NCBI GenBank assembly: GCA_964402175.1
Contig: CAYOBN010000020.1
Location: 1 to 64,000 of the forward strand
DNA from: JAWKUK01 sp964402175
Lineage (GTDB): Bacteria; Planctomycetota; UBA1135; GCA-002686595
DNA length: 64,000 nucleotides
Direction of reading: 5' to 3'
Position 1 is the stretch's first letter. Every line of letters starts with the position of its first letter. The notes beneath the pieces are model-generated. The model saw only the letters and a list, made by a program, of their open reading frames with translations. It did not search any database and had not been told where the DNA came from. A program made the translations under genes and the position numbers. Below are positions 8,955-16,401 of the stretch, one piece after another.

Positions 8955-10858
8955 GCTCCGCTGAACCCAAGCAGGCAGAGCGAGGCGCCGACGCACCGCC
9001 GGTGTCGCGGGACTATTGGGACATCGTGTTCCAGCAGCTCGGCCGGCGGCGCCTCTTCAAGGTGGCGCTCGCCGTCTTGACCCTGCTGTACGGGGCTGCG
9101 CTCGCGGCGCCGCTGCTCGTCAACGACAAGCCGTACGTCATCGAGTCGGTCGACCTGGCCGCGCACGATGCAAACCTGCGCTCCCTGCGGGTCGCGGCGT
9201 TGGAGCTCGCGCGCTACGCAGGCCAGAGCGACGAGGCCTACGCCAAGGCGATCGCCGGTAAACCCGCGGCGGCGCCGTCGCGGGGCGCGGCGTTTGTCAT
9301 CGAGGCCGATGCGCTCCGGCGGCGCCTCACGGCCCTTGCGCCGACCCTACCCGAGGCGCAGCGCGCGCGCCTCGGAGAGGTCGAGGCGCGGCTCGCAGAG
9401 GCCGAGGTCGCGTTCGGAGCGGACGCGGCGTTCCGCTACGGGGTGGCTGACGCGGGCCTCCTGGACGCGGGCCAGCGCTCGCGCCCTGAAGCGGTGCCCG
9501 CCTGGCCTGGACCGCGCGATGCCGAGGCCGCGGCGGAAGCGCTCGCACGCTTGAAGGAGCTCGCGACCGAGCTGCGCAAGGAGCTGGTCCCGTTCGACCC
9601 TGCCAAACCCGAGGTCCCTGGGATCGACCTCGTCGGTGTGCGCGCGTATCCGTTGCTCCAATCGCTGCGCCCGGTCGAGGTCGGGCTCCTGAGTCTCTGG
9701 CTGATCGCCGCGCTCTGGCCCCTCTGGAACCGCGCTGTGAACCGCGTCCTCTTGGCGGGGGATCACGCGCGAATCCGCAGGGTCCGCCGAATCAAGTGCG
9801 CCGCCGTATTGCTGTTGTCGATGGCGGCCGCGGTGGGCTGGCGGATCGGCGTCGGAACAGGCCGCAGCGGCCTCGACCTCGCGCCCTACAAGACGCGGCT
9901 GACGAGCGGCTCGATCCACCTCGTCGCCGCTGGCCGCACGCTGCGCGAAGCGGCGACGGACCCGAGCGCCGTCGGAAAGGTGGTCTTCGCCCCGATCCCG
10001 TTCAGCTACACCGAGACGAGCGAGCAGGGCTTCAGGCCGCCCACTTGGCGGACGGACGCGGAGCTCGACCCGCAGACCGGGCAGCTCGTCCATGCGAAGT
10101 GGCGTACTGCGGAGGGCGCGCAGCCTGCTCCGCGCCCGATCGAGGTGCGCGCCGGTGAGCCCCCGTTGAATGCGCCCTGGCGCCACTTGGCCGGCACCGA
10201 CGAGCTCGGGCGGGACCTCTTCGGGCGGCTCGTCTGGGGCAGCCGCGTGAGCCTGTCCGTGGGGGTCGTATCCGCGGCGCTCCTGACGCTGCTCGGGGTC
10301 CTGTTCGGCGCCCTCGCTGGGTACTTCGGCGGCTGGGTGGATGTGGCCGTGATGCGCTCGATCGAGGTGCTGCAGTCGATCCCGAGCTTCTTCCTCATCC
10401 TGCTCGCGATGGCCTTCACGAACCCCGATGTGCTGCCGCCCGTCTTCGCGATCGTGCTCGTCATCGGGCTCGTCGGTTGGACCGGCGTCGCGCGCCTCGT
10501 GCGCGGTGAGTTCCTGCGCCTCCGCGAGCAGGAGTTCGTGCTCGCGGCGCGCGCGCTCGGCTTCTCGAGCGCGCGGATCATCGTCAAGCACATGCTCCCC
10601 AATGCGCTGTCGCCGGTGCTCGTCGCCGCCGCATTCAGCGTCGCGTCGGGGATCCTGATCGAATCCGCGGTGTCGTTCCTCGGGTTCGGCGTGCGGCAGC
10701 CCGATGCGTCGTGGGGCTCGCTCGTCAACGAATCGCGCAACCCCGCGCACTGGTGGATCCAGGTCTTCCCGGGCCTGCTGATCTTCGTCACCGTCACGTG
10801 TTACAACCTGATCGGTGACGCCGTCCGCGACGCCCTCGATCCACGGCTGAAGGTCTGA
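8951..10858 (+). CDS. Peptide ABC transporter permease, DppC/YejE-like, strongly enlarged
   Basis: 635 aa, about twice the usual DppC length. TM1 is at about 36-57 and is followed by LLVNDKP, resembling the NDKP region of YejE-type permeases. A long soluble segment (about 65-240) has a coiled-coil-like stretch near 115-160. Two extra hydrophobic segments follow at about 243-262 and 280-298, then another soluble part. The canonical core begins at GTDELGRDLFGRL (about 415), with the EAA loop LREQEFVLAARALGFSSARI near 520. The GTG start overlaps the preceding stop by 4 nt (GTGA), which fixes it. Confidence 0.9.
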   Translation: MSSAEPKQAERGADAPPVSRDYWDIVFQQLGRRRLFKVALAVLTLLYGAALAAPLLVNDKPYVIESVDLAAHDANLRSLRVAALELARYAGQSDEAYAKAIAGKPAAAPSRGAAFVIEADALRRRLTALAPTLPEAQRARLGEVEARLAEAEVAFGADAAFRYGVADAGLLDAGQRSRPEAVPAWPGPRDAEAAAEALARLKELATELRKELVPFDPAKPEVPGIDLVGVRAYPLLQSLRPVEVGLLSLWLIAALWPLWNRAVNRVLLAGDHARIRRVRRIKCAAVLLLSMAAAVGWRIGVGTGRSGLDLAPYKTRLTSGSIHLVAAGRTLREAATDPSAVGKVVFAPIPFSYTETSEQGFRPPTWRTDAELDPQTGQLVHAKWRTAEGAQPAPRPIEVRAGEPPLNAPWRHLAGTDELGRDLFGRLVWGSRVSLSVGVVSAALLTLLGVLFGALAGYFGGWVDVAVMRSIEVLQSIPSFFLILLAMAFTNPDVLPPVFAIVLVIGLVGWTGVARLVRGEFLRLREQEFVLAARALGFSSARIIVKHMLPNALSPVLVAAAFSVASGILIESAVSFLGFGVRQPDASWGSLVNESRNPAHWWIQVFPGLLIFVTVTCYNLIGDAVRDALDPRLKV

Positions 10859-10861
10859 GGC

Positions 10862-11890
10862 ATGACGGACACCCACGCCAAACCCGCCAGCTCTGAGGCG
10901 CTCCTGCGGATCGAGGAGCTCGCGGTGCACTTCCACACCGACGATGGTGTGGCGCGCGCCGTCGATGGGGTGACCCTCGAGCTCTACCCCGGGGAGACCC
11001 TCGGGGTCGTCGGTGAGTCGGGCTCCGGGAAGAGCGTGACGGCGCTCGCCGTCATGCGCCTCCTGCCTGCGGCGCGCCTGCAGCTCGCCGGGCGGATCCT
11101 GTACCGCGGCACGGACCTCCTGCAGCTCTCGGAGGCGGAGCTCGCGCGGCTCCGGGGCGCGCGCATCGCCATGGTCTTCCAGGAGCCGATGACGGCCCTG
11201 AACCCCGTGTTCACGGTGGGGGACCAGATCATGGAGACGGTGCGCCTCCACCGCCGTTGCAGCGCAGCGGAAGCGCGCGCCCACGCGCTGGCGATGCTGG
11301 CGAAGGTCGGCATCCCCGCTCCCGAGCGGCGCATCGACGAGTACCCGCACCAACTCTCGGGCGGGATGCGCCAGCGCGTGATGCTGGCGATCGCGATGAG
11401 CTGCGACCCCGACGTGTTGATCGCCGACGAGCCGACGACGGCGCTGGACGTAACCATCCAAGCGCAGATCCTGGACCTCGTGCGCGAGCTCCAGGCGCGC
11501 GCTGGAATGAGCATGTTGCTCATCACACACGACCTCGGGGTCGTGGCGGAGACCGCGCACCGCGTCGCGGTCATGTACGGCGGGCGCGTCGTCGAGACCG
11601 CCGATGTGCGCGAGCTCTTCCAGCGCCCGCTGCACCCCTACACCGTCGGTCTCCTGCGCTCGTTGCCCGAGCGCGCCGCGCCGGGAGAGCGCCTCTACGC
11701 CATCCCGGGCTCGGTCCCCGGCGCCACCCGCTTCCCGAGCGGTTGTCGCTTCCGCACGCGCTGCGCGCTGGCCAGCGAACGCTGCGCCGCGGAGGTCCCC
11801 GCACTGCGCGCGATCGCGCCAGGCACACGCGCACACCTCGTGGCGTGTCACCACGTCGTGGACACGCAGAGTCCAGAGGGGCTGCCGTGA
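10862..11890 (+). CDS. Peptide ABC transporter ATPase, DppD-like
   Basis: 342 aa, standard length. ATP-binding motifs are Walker A GESGSGKS (about 54-61), Q-loop FQEPMTALNP, ABC signature LSGGMRQRV and Walker B LIADEPTTALDV. The C-terminal oligopeptide-transporter domain carries the conserved Cys-containing CRFRTRCALASERC segment seen in OppD/DppD proteins. It powers uptake together with the following ATPase as a heterodimer. ATG 10862 lies 3 nt after the permease stop, and its own stop overlaps the next gene's GTG. Confidence 0.94.
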   Translation: MTDTHAKPASSEALLRIEELAVHFHTDDGVARAVDGVTLELYPGETLGVVGESGSGKSVTALAVMRLLPAARLQLAGRILYRGTDLLQLSEAELARLRGARIAMVFQEPMTALNPVFTVGDQIMETVRLHRRCSAAEARAHALAMLAKVGIPAPERRIDEYPHQLSGGMRQRVMLAIAMSCDPDVLIADEPTTALDVTIQAQILDLVRELQARAGMSMLLITHDLGVVAETAHRVAVMYGGRVVETADVRELFQRPLHPYTVGLLRSLPERAAPGERLYAIPGSVPGATRFPSGCRFRTRCALASERCAAEVPALRAIAPGTRAHLVACHHVVDTQSPEGLP

Positions 11891-12915
11891 GCCACACCGC
11901 ACCGCTGCTCGAGGTCCAAGGCCTCACGAAGCACTTCCCGCTGCGCGCTGGCCTCCTCGGGCGCAGCGCCGGCGCCGTGCGCGCGGTCGACGGGGTCGAC
12001 TTCACGCTGGAGCGCGGCGAGACGTTGGCCCTGGTGGGGGAGTCGGGCTGCGGCAAGACGACGGTGGGGCGCTCCTTGCTGCGGCTCGTCGAGCCGAGCG
12101 CCGGGCGAGCGCTCTACCGTGCAGAGCCAGCGAGCGCGCCGATCGATCTCTTCCAGCTCTCGCGCCGCGCCTTGCGGCCCCTGCGGCGCGAGCTGCAGAT
12201 CGTGTTCCAGGACCCGTTCGGTTCGCTCAATCCGCGCCGCACGGTCGGTGACGCGATCGGCGAAGCGCTGCGTGTGCACGGGCTCGCGCGCGGTCGCGCG
12301 CTCGAAGCGCGCGTCGCGGCGCTGCTCGAACAAGTGGGCCTCGGTCCCGAGGTCCGCGAGCGCTTCCCGCACGAGTTCTCCGGCGGACAGCGCCAGCGCA
12401 TCGGCATCGCGCGGGCGCTCGCCCTGGAGCCGAAGCTCATCGTCTGCGATGAAGCGGTTTCGGCGCTCGATGTCTCGGTGCAGGCGCAGGTGTTGAACCT
12501 GCTGCGCGATCTGCAGCGGGACCTCGGGCTCACCTATATGTTCATCGCTCACGACCTGTCGGTCGTACGCTGCATCGCGGACCGGGTCGCGGTCATGTAC
12601 CTCGGCCGCATCGTCGAGCTGGGGACCGCCAGCCAGGTCTTCACGCGCCCGCAGCATCCCTATACGCAGGCGCTCTTGAGCGCGATCCCGCGCGCCGACC
12701 CCACCGCCGTGCGCCGCCGCATCGTGCTGCAAGGGGACGTCCCGTCGCCGCTCGCACCGCCGCCCGGCTGTCACTTCCACACCCGCTGCCCTGTCGCGCG
12801 GCAGGGACTCTGCGAGGTCGAGGCTCCGCGCCTCCGTTCGACGTGTACGTCCGGCCCCGGACACGTCGCTGCGTGCCACTTGATCGACGCGGCCGATCGG
12901 ATCGAACTGCCTTGA
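11887..12915 (+). CDS. Peptide ABC transporter ATPase, DppF-like
   Basis: 342 aa from GTG 11887, which overlaps the preceding TGA by 4 nt (GTGA). The longer open frame upstream is only noise over dppD. Motifs are Walker A GESGCGKTT, FQDPFGSLNPRRTV, signature FSGGQRQRIGIARAL and Walker B LIVCDEAVSALDV; the DEA variant is common in DppF/OppF. The Cys-containing CHFHTRCPVARQGLC tail is present. It pairs with the DppD-like ATPase. Its stop overlaps the TTG start of the RegB-like kinase (TTGA), so the sensor kinase appears to be co-transcribed with the transporter. Confidence 0.94.
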   Translation: MSHTAPLLEVQGLTKHFPLRAGLLGRSAGAVRAVDGVDFTLERGETLALVGESGCGKTTVGRSLLRLVEPSAGRALYRAEPASAPIDLFQLSRRALRPLRRELQIVFQDPFGSLNPRRTVGDAIGEALRVHGLARGRALEARVAALLEQVGLGPEVRERFPHEFSGGQRQRIGIARALALEPKLIVCDEAVSALDVSVQAQVLNLLRDLQRDLGLTYMFIAHDLSVVRCIADRVAVMYLGRIVELGTASQVFTRPQHPYTQALLSAIPRADPTAVRRRIVLQGDVPSPLAPPPGCHFHTRCPVARQGLCEVEAPRLRSTCTSGPGHVAACHLIDAADRIELP

Positions 12916-14252
12916 GGCTCTTTCCTCTCCCTACGGGCTCCGCAGCCCGCGATCGCGCGACGATCAATATCGAGTGGCTCGTGGCCCTGCGCTGGGCCGC
13001 GGTGCTCGGTCAGCTCGTGACGGTGCTCGTCGTGCAGTACGCGCTGAGCGTGCCGCTGCCGCTGATGGCGATCTTCGCGGTGCTCGCGACGGAAGCGCTG
13101 ACCAACCTGGGGCTGATCGCTCGCCTGCGGCGCTACCACGCGTTGCAGGACGGCGATGATACCGAGCTCTACCAGAGCGCCCGCGAAGAGCTGGAGCTCG
13201 TCCAGACCGGGGTCATGGTGTTCGACACGGTCCTGGTCTTCGTGCTGCTCGCTCTGACGGGCGGCGCGCTCAATCCATTCAGCGCCTTCCTCCTCGTGCA
13301 CGTGGTGCTCGCGGGCGCGCTGCTGCGGCCGCGGTATTCGCTGATCGGCGCGGGGTTCGTCGCGGTGTCCGTGACGGTGCTGCCGTTCGTCTCGCACGAT
13401 CTGCCGGTGCTGCGCGAGCGGCCGCGGCTGGCGGCGTGGGGGACCGTCGTCGCGATCGCGATGACGTCGTTGCTCGTCGCGTTCTTCACGTCGCGCGTGC
13501 GCGCGGCGCTCGATCGGCGTTCGTACCAGCTCCACTTGCAGCGCGAGCGCCAGCAGCGCGCGAAGCACCTCGAGTCCCTCGGCACACTCGCCGCGGGCGC
13601 GGCCCACGAGCTCGGCACACCCCTCTCTACGATCGCGGTGGTCGCCAAGGAGCTCGAGCGCGCGGTCGAGAAGCTCGGCGCGCCCGAGGACGTGCTCGGC
13701 GACGTGCGCCTCATCCGCGACGAGGTCGCGCGCTGCCGGCGCATCCTCGACCGCATGAACGTCGACGCCGGCGAGCAGGCGGGTGAGCCGCTGGAGCCCG
13801 TCGAGGTCAGCGCCCTCGTCGCGCATGTCGTCGCCGAGCTGCAGGAGCCCGAGCGCGTCGACGTGCGCGTCGAGCCCGGCGCGGGCGAGCGCACCGTGTT
13901 CGTCCCTCGCGAAGGCCTGACGACGGCCCTGCGCGCGCTCGTGCAGAACGCGCTCGATGCCAGCGCCGCCGAACAGCGGGTGGCGTTGCGCGCGAGCGTG
14001 TCGGGCGAGGACCTGGAGCTCTACGTGGTCGACCAGGGCCACGGTATGGACCCCGAGCAGGTCGCCCGCGCGGGGGAACCCTTCTTCACGACGAAAGAGC
14101 CGGGGCGCGGCATGGGCCTCGGTGTGTACCTCGCGCGGTCGGTCTTCGAGCGCCTCGGCGGCAGCATCGAGTACACGTCGCGGGTGGGGGCGGGCACCAC
14201 CGTGCGGGTGTCCCTGCCGCTGGCGGGGCTCGCGCGGCCGCAGGCGCGCTGA
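12912..14252 (+). CDS. regB: Redox-sensing histidine kinase, RegB/PrrB family
   Basis: 446 aa from TTG 12912, chosen because it overlaps the preceding stop by 4 nt (TTGA) and leaves a short cytoplasmic lead before TM1. Six hydrophobic segments span about 25-195. Between them lies GGALNPF (117-123), the signature loop linked to ubiquinone sensing in RegB. The phosphoacceptor box is AHELGTPL with H232. A Cys in ARCRRIL (C275) stands 43 residues after the His, close to the redox-active Cys of RegB (40 residues in R. capsulatus, from memory). N-box QNALDAS and G-boxes DQGHGMD and GRGMGLGVYL complete the ATPase domain. It is paired with the RegA-like gene and precedes the respiratory operon. Confidence 0.9.
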   Translation: MRLFPLPTGSAARDRATINIEWLVALRWAAVLGQLVTVLVVQYALSVPLPLMAIFAVLATEALTNLGLIARLRRYHALQDGDDTELYQSAREELELVQTGVMVFDTVLVFVLLALTGGALNPFSAFLLVHVVLAGALLRPRYSLIGAGFVAVSVTVLPFVSHDLPVLRERPRLAAWGTVVAIAMTSLLVAFFTSRVRAALDRRSYQLHLQRERQQRAKHLESLGTLAAGAAHELGTPLSTIAVVAKELERAVEKLGAPEDVLGDVRLIRDEVARCRRILDRMNVDAGEQAGEPLEPVEVSALVAHVVAELQEPERVDVRVEPGAGERTVFVPREGLTTALRALVQNALDASAAEQRVALRASVSGEDLELYVVDQGHGMDPEQVARAGEPFFTTKEPGRGMGLGVYLARSVFERLGGSIEYTSRVGAGTTVRVSLPLAGLARPQAR

Positions 14253-14355
14253 ACCCGGGGATCCCGGCCCACGGCGGGCCTCTCGGCCTGTAAACTGGGT
14301 GCGGCGCAACGCCCCACTCGACCTCGAGCGGGAAAACACTATCCTCTCTCGCCCC

Positions 14356-14928
14356 ATGTCGACCCCTGAAACCCCCCGCACCATGCTCCTCGTCGACGAC
14401 GACGAGGTTCTCCGCGAGCGGCTCGCCCGCGCCCTGCGTGAGCGGGGCTACGAAGTCCGCACCGCTGGCACCGTCGACGAGGCCGTGCGCCTCGCCGAAC
14501 AAGAGTCCCCCGAGTACGCCGTCATCGACCTGCGCATGCCCGGCAAGGGCGGCCTGGAGCTCCTGCGCGAGCTGCACCGCATCGACGCGGGCACGCGCAG
14601 CCTGATCCTGACGGGTTACGGCTCGATCGCGACCGCGGTCGACGCCATCCGCCTGGGGGCGGTGAACTTCATCCCGAAGCCCGCCGACGCGGACGAAGTC
14701 GTCGCGGCCTTCGAGAAGTACGAGCGCGGCGACCCGATCGAGGGCGCCGTCGCGACGGCCAGCTACCGCGCGCCCACCCTCGCGCGGATGGAGTGGGAGC
14801 ACATCCAACGGGTCCTCGGCGACACCGGCGGCAACATCTCCGAGGCTGCTCGCCGCCTCGGCATCCACCGCCGTTCACTGCAGCGCAAGCTGGCGCGCCA
14901 GGCGCCCCGCGAGCGCGGGCAGGGCTGA
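14356..14928 (+). CDS. regA: Response regulator, RegA/PrrA/ActR family
   Basis: 190 aa from ATG 14356, about RegA length; in-frame codons upstream overlap regB and are noise. The receiver domain has the acidic triad D14-D16, phospho-acceptor D58 (VIDLRMPG), T86 and K108. The C-terminal Fis-type helix-turn-helix SEAARRLGIHRRSLQRKL (about 163-180) is close to the nearly invariant RegA/PrrA recognition helix. RegBA systems control respiratory oxidases and other redox genes, so the complex III/caa3 operon downstream is the obvious candidate target. About 100 nt separate it from regB, so it may also have its own promoter. A strong hairpin follows the stop. Confidence 0.92.
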   Translation: MSTPETPRTMLLVDDDEVLRERLARALRERGYEVRTAGTVDEAVRLAEQESPEYAVIDLRMPGKGGLELLRELHRIDAGTRSLILTGYGSIATAVDAIRLGAVNFIPKPADADEVVAAFEKYERGDPIEGAVATASYRAPTLARMEWEHIQRVLGDTGGNISEAARRLGIHRRSLQRKLARQAPRERGQG

Positions 14929-14976
14929 GCCGCCAGCGGCACCTTGCGGGAGCCCACCCGACTCCCCCGCGCGACT

Positions 14977-14996
14977 CCGGACGAACGCTCGTCCGG
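14977..14996 (+). terminator. Hairpin after regA, candidate terminator
   Basis: A perfect 8-bp stem (CCGGACGA / TCGTCCGG) with the 4-nt loop ACGC, about 50 nt after the regA stop. It is followed by the poly-G tract rather than a T tract, so intrinsic termination is uncertain. The hairpin abuts the region where the assembly broke. Confidence 0.5.
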
Positions 14997-15205
14997 GGGG
15001 GGGGGGGGGGGTGGGGGGGCCGGGCCCCCCCGGGGGGCGGGGGCCCCGGGGCCCCCCGGGGGCCCCGGGGNNNNNNNNNNGGGGGCGGGCCGCCGCCCCC
15101 CCCGCCCCGGGGCGGCCCCCCCCCCCCCCCCCCCCCGCCCCCCCGCCCCCCCCCGGGGCGGCCCCCCCGCGGCTTTTGGGGCGCCCGGGCCCCCGAGGGG
15201 CGCGG
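14995..15205. other. Assembly gap (10 N at 15071-15080) in G/C homopolymer sequence
   Basis: Long runs of G and C flank ten Ns on both sides. Such sequence is typical of a failed contig join or miscalled reads, and should be treated as unreliable rather than as a biological low-complexity element. Confidence 0.9.
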
Positions 15206-15396
15206 GGACCCTGAGACCCCGAGGAGACCCTGAGACCTTGGAATCCGCATTGCGCGCAAGGCGCCCATCGGCGCCGGCGAGGGCTCCCGCGGCGCCGCGC
15301 GCTGGGGGCCCCGCGGGCACCTGCGACGGGCCGTGCGCGCACCGCCAAAGCGCACAGAAGCGGTGCGATTTCATGCGACTGGGCGCCTCAGTTTCT

Positions 15397-15429
15397 TCGC
15401 ACAAAAACCATACTTCGGGGGTTGTGCGA
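15397..15429. promoter_or_regulatory. Inverted repeat upstream of actA, candidate RegA-type operator
   Basis: Perfect 8-bp arms TCGCACAA and TTGTGCGA separated by 17 nt, about 250 nt before actA. GCGAC pentamers occur at 15375 and 15426. RegA/PrrA sites are loosely GCGNC/GNCGC pairs with variable spacing, so these are reasonable candidates, but the assignment is inference. The arms could equally belong to another regulator. Confidence 0.4.
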
Positions 15430-15674
15430 CTGCTTACCACATTCACTGGGCACCCTCGAATCCCTATCCTTCTGCGCGTCGATCCCCACGCTCGACGTCC
15501 CGAGTCCGCACCCGAGCTCCCCCCGAGCGAGCGCCCCGCACGGCGCCCGCGCGCTCACAGCAGACCTCTGGTCGTCGCTCCGTTCGGGCCCGATCTCCCT
15601 CTCCCGGCGTCCCCCTCCTGCGGCCCCGCACACGGCCCTGGGATGCGCGCCGCGACTCACCGAGGCGACACTCC

Positions 15675-16325
15675 ATGGCAGCGTTCCACTTCCCTCGCTG
15701 GACGAACCACCTGTTCTATCTGATCCCCGCTGGCGCCCTCGGGGGTGCCGTGTACGCGGTGGTCCTCGTGTGGTTCGGCTTCTCTCCGAAGACCCTCGCG
15801 GTCGGTTATGCGCCGGAGCAGCCGGTCGCGTTCAGCCACGCGCTGCACGCGGGTCAGCTCGGCCTCGACTGCCGCTACTGCCACAACACCGTGGAATCGA
15901 GCGCGCACGCGGCGGTTCCGCCCGCGGCGACGTGCATGAACTGCCACGAGAAGCTGCACAACGACAGCCCGCGGCTGGAGCTCGTGCGCGACTCGTATGC
16001 GACGGGTGAGGCGGTCAAGTGGGTGCGTGTGCACGACCTCGCGGACTACGCGTACTTCGACCACAGCGCGCACGTGAACCGCGGCATCGGCTGCGTGTCG
16101 TGCCACGGCCGCATCGACCAGATGGAGGTCGTGACGCAGCAGGAGCCCCTCTCGATGGGCTGGTGCCTCGAGTGCCACCGCAACCCCGAGCCGCACCTGC
16201 GCCCCCTCGATCAGATCACGAACATGACGTGGACGGCCCCGGTGGACGCAGCCGAAGCGGCCGCGCTCCAGCAGGTCGTCGACAAGGCGCATCCGCAGGA
16301 GTCCTGCTCCACCTGCCACCGCTGA
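15675..16325 (+). CDS. actA: Alternative complex III subunit ActA, pentahaem cytochrome c
   Basis: 216 aa from ATG 15675. One N-terminal membrane anchor (about 17-36) is followed by five c-type haem sites: C66-C69-H70, C87-C90-H91, C140-C143-H144, C164-C167-H168 and C211-C214-H215. The pentahaem layout and the first position in an act operon identify it. ActA is the periplasm-facing cytochrome that moves electrons through the menaquinol:cytochrome c/oxidase oxidoreductase. Longer in-frame starts reach back into the promoter region and are unlikely. It opens the operon that runs on through coxD. Confidence 0.95.
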   Translation: MAAFHFPRWTNHLFYLIPAGALGGAVYAVVLVWFGFSPKTLAVGYAPEQPVAFSHALHAGQLGLDCRYCHNTVESSAHAAVPPAATCMNCHEKLHNDSPRLELVRDSYATGEAVKWVRVHDLADYAYFDHSAHVNRGIGCVSCHGRIDQMEVVTQQEPLSMGWCLECHRNPEPHLRPLDQITNMTWTAPVDAAEAAALQQVVDKAHPQESCSTCHR

Positions 16326-16401
16326 GCCGCGAGGCGCGCGCCCTTCCCCCCGAACACGCTTCACACGCTGCACCACCCGCCCTGCGCCGCTGGGCACGAC
16401 G

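Larger units (their letters stand above)
14929..15674. other. Gene-free stretch between regA and actA
   Basis: No convincing gene. It holds a hairpin just after regA, a homopolymeric G/C tract interrupted by 10 Ns, and from about 15350 a less GC-rich segment with an inverted repeat that probably contains the complex III promoter (a CATACT -10-like hexamer sits at 15409-15414). Apparent open frames across it are artefacts of the G/C runs. Its true length is uncertain because of the assembly gap. Confidence 0.7.

Noticed and set aside
15001..15171. G-quadruplex or other biological low-complexity element
   Set aside because: The homopolymers flank a run of Ns and look like assembly error.
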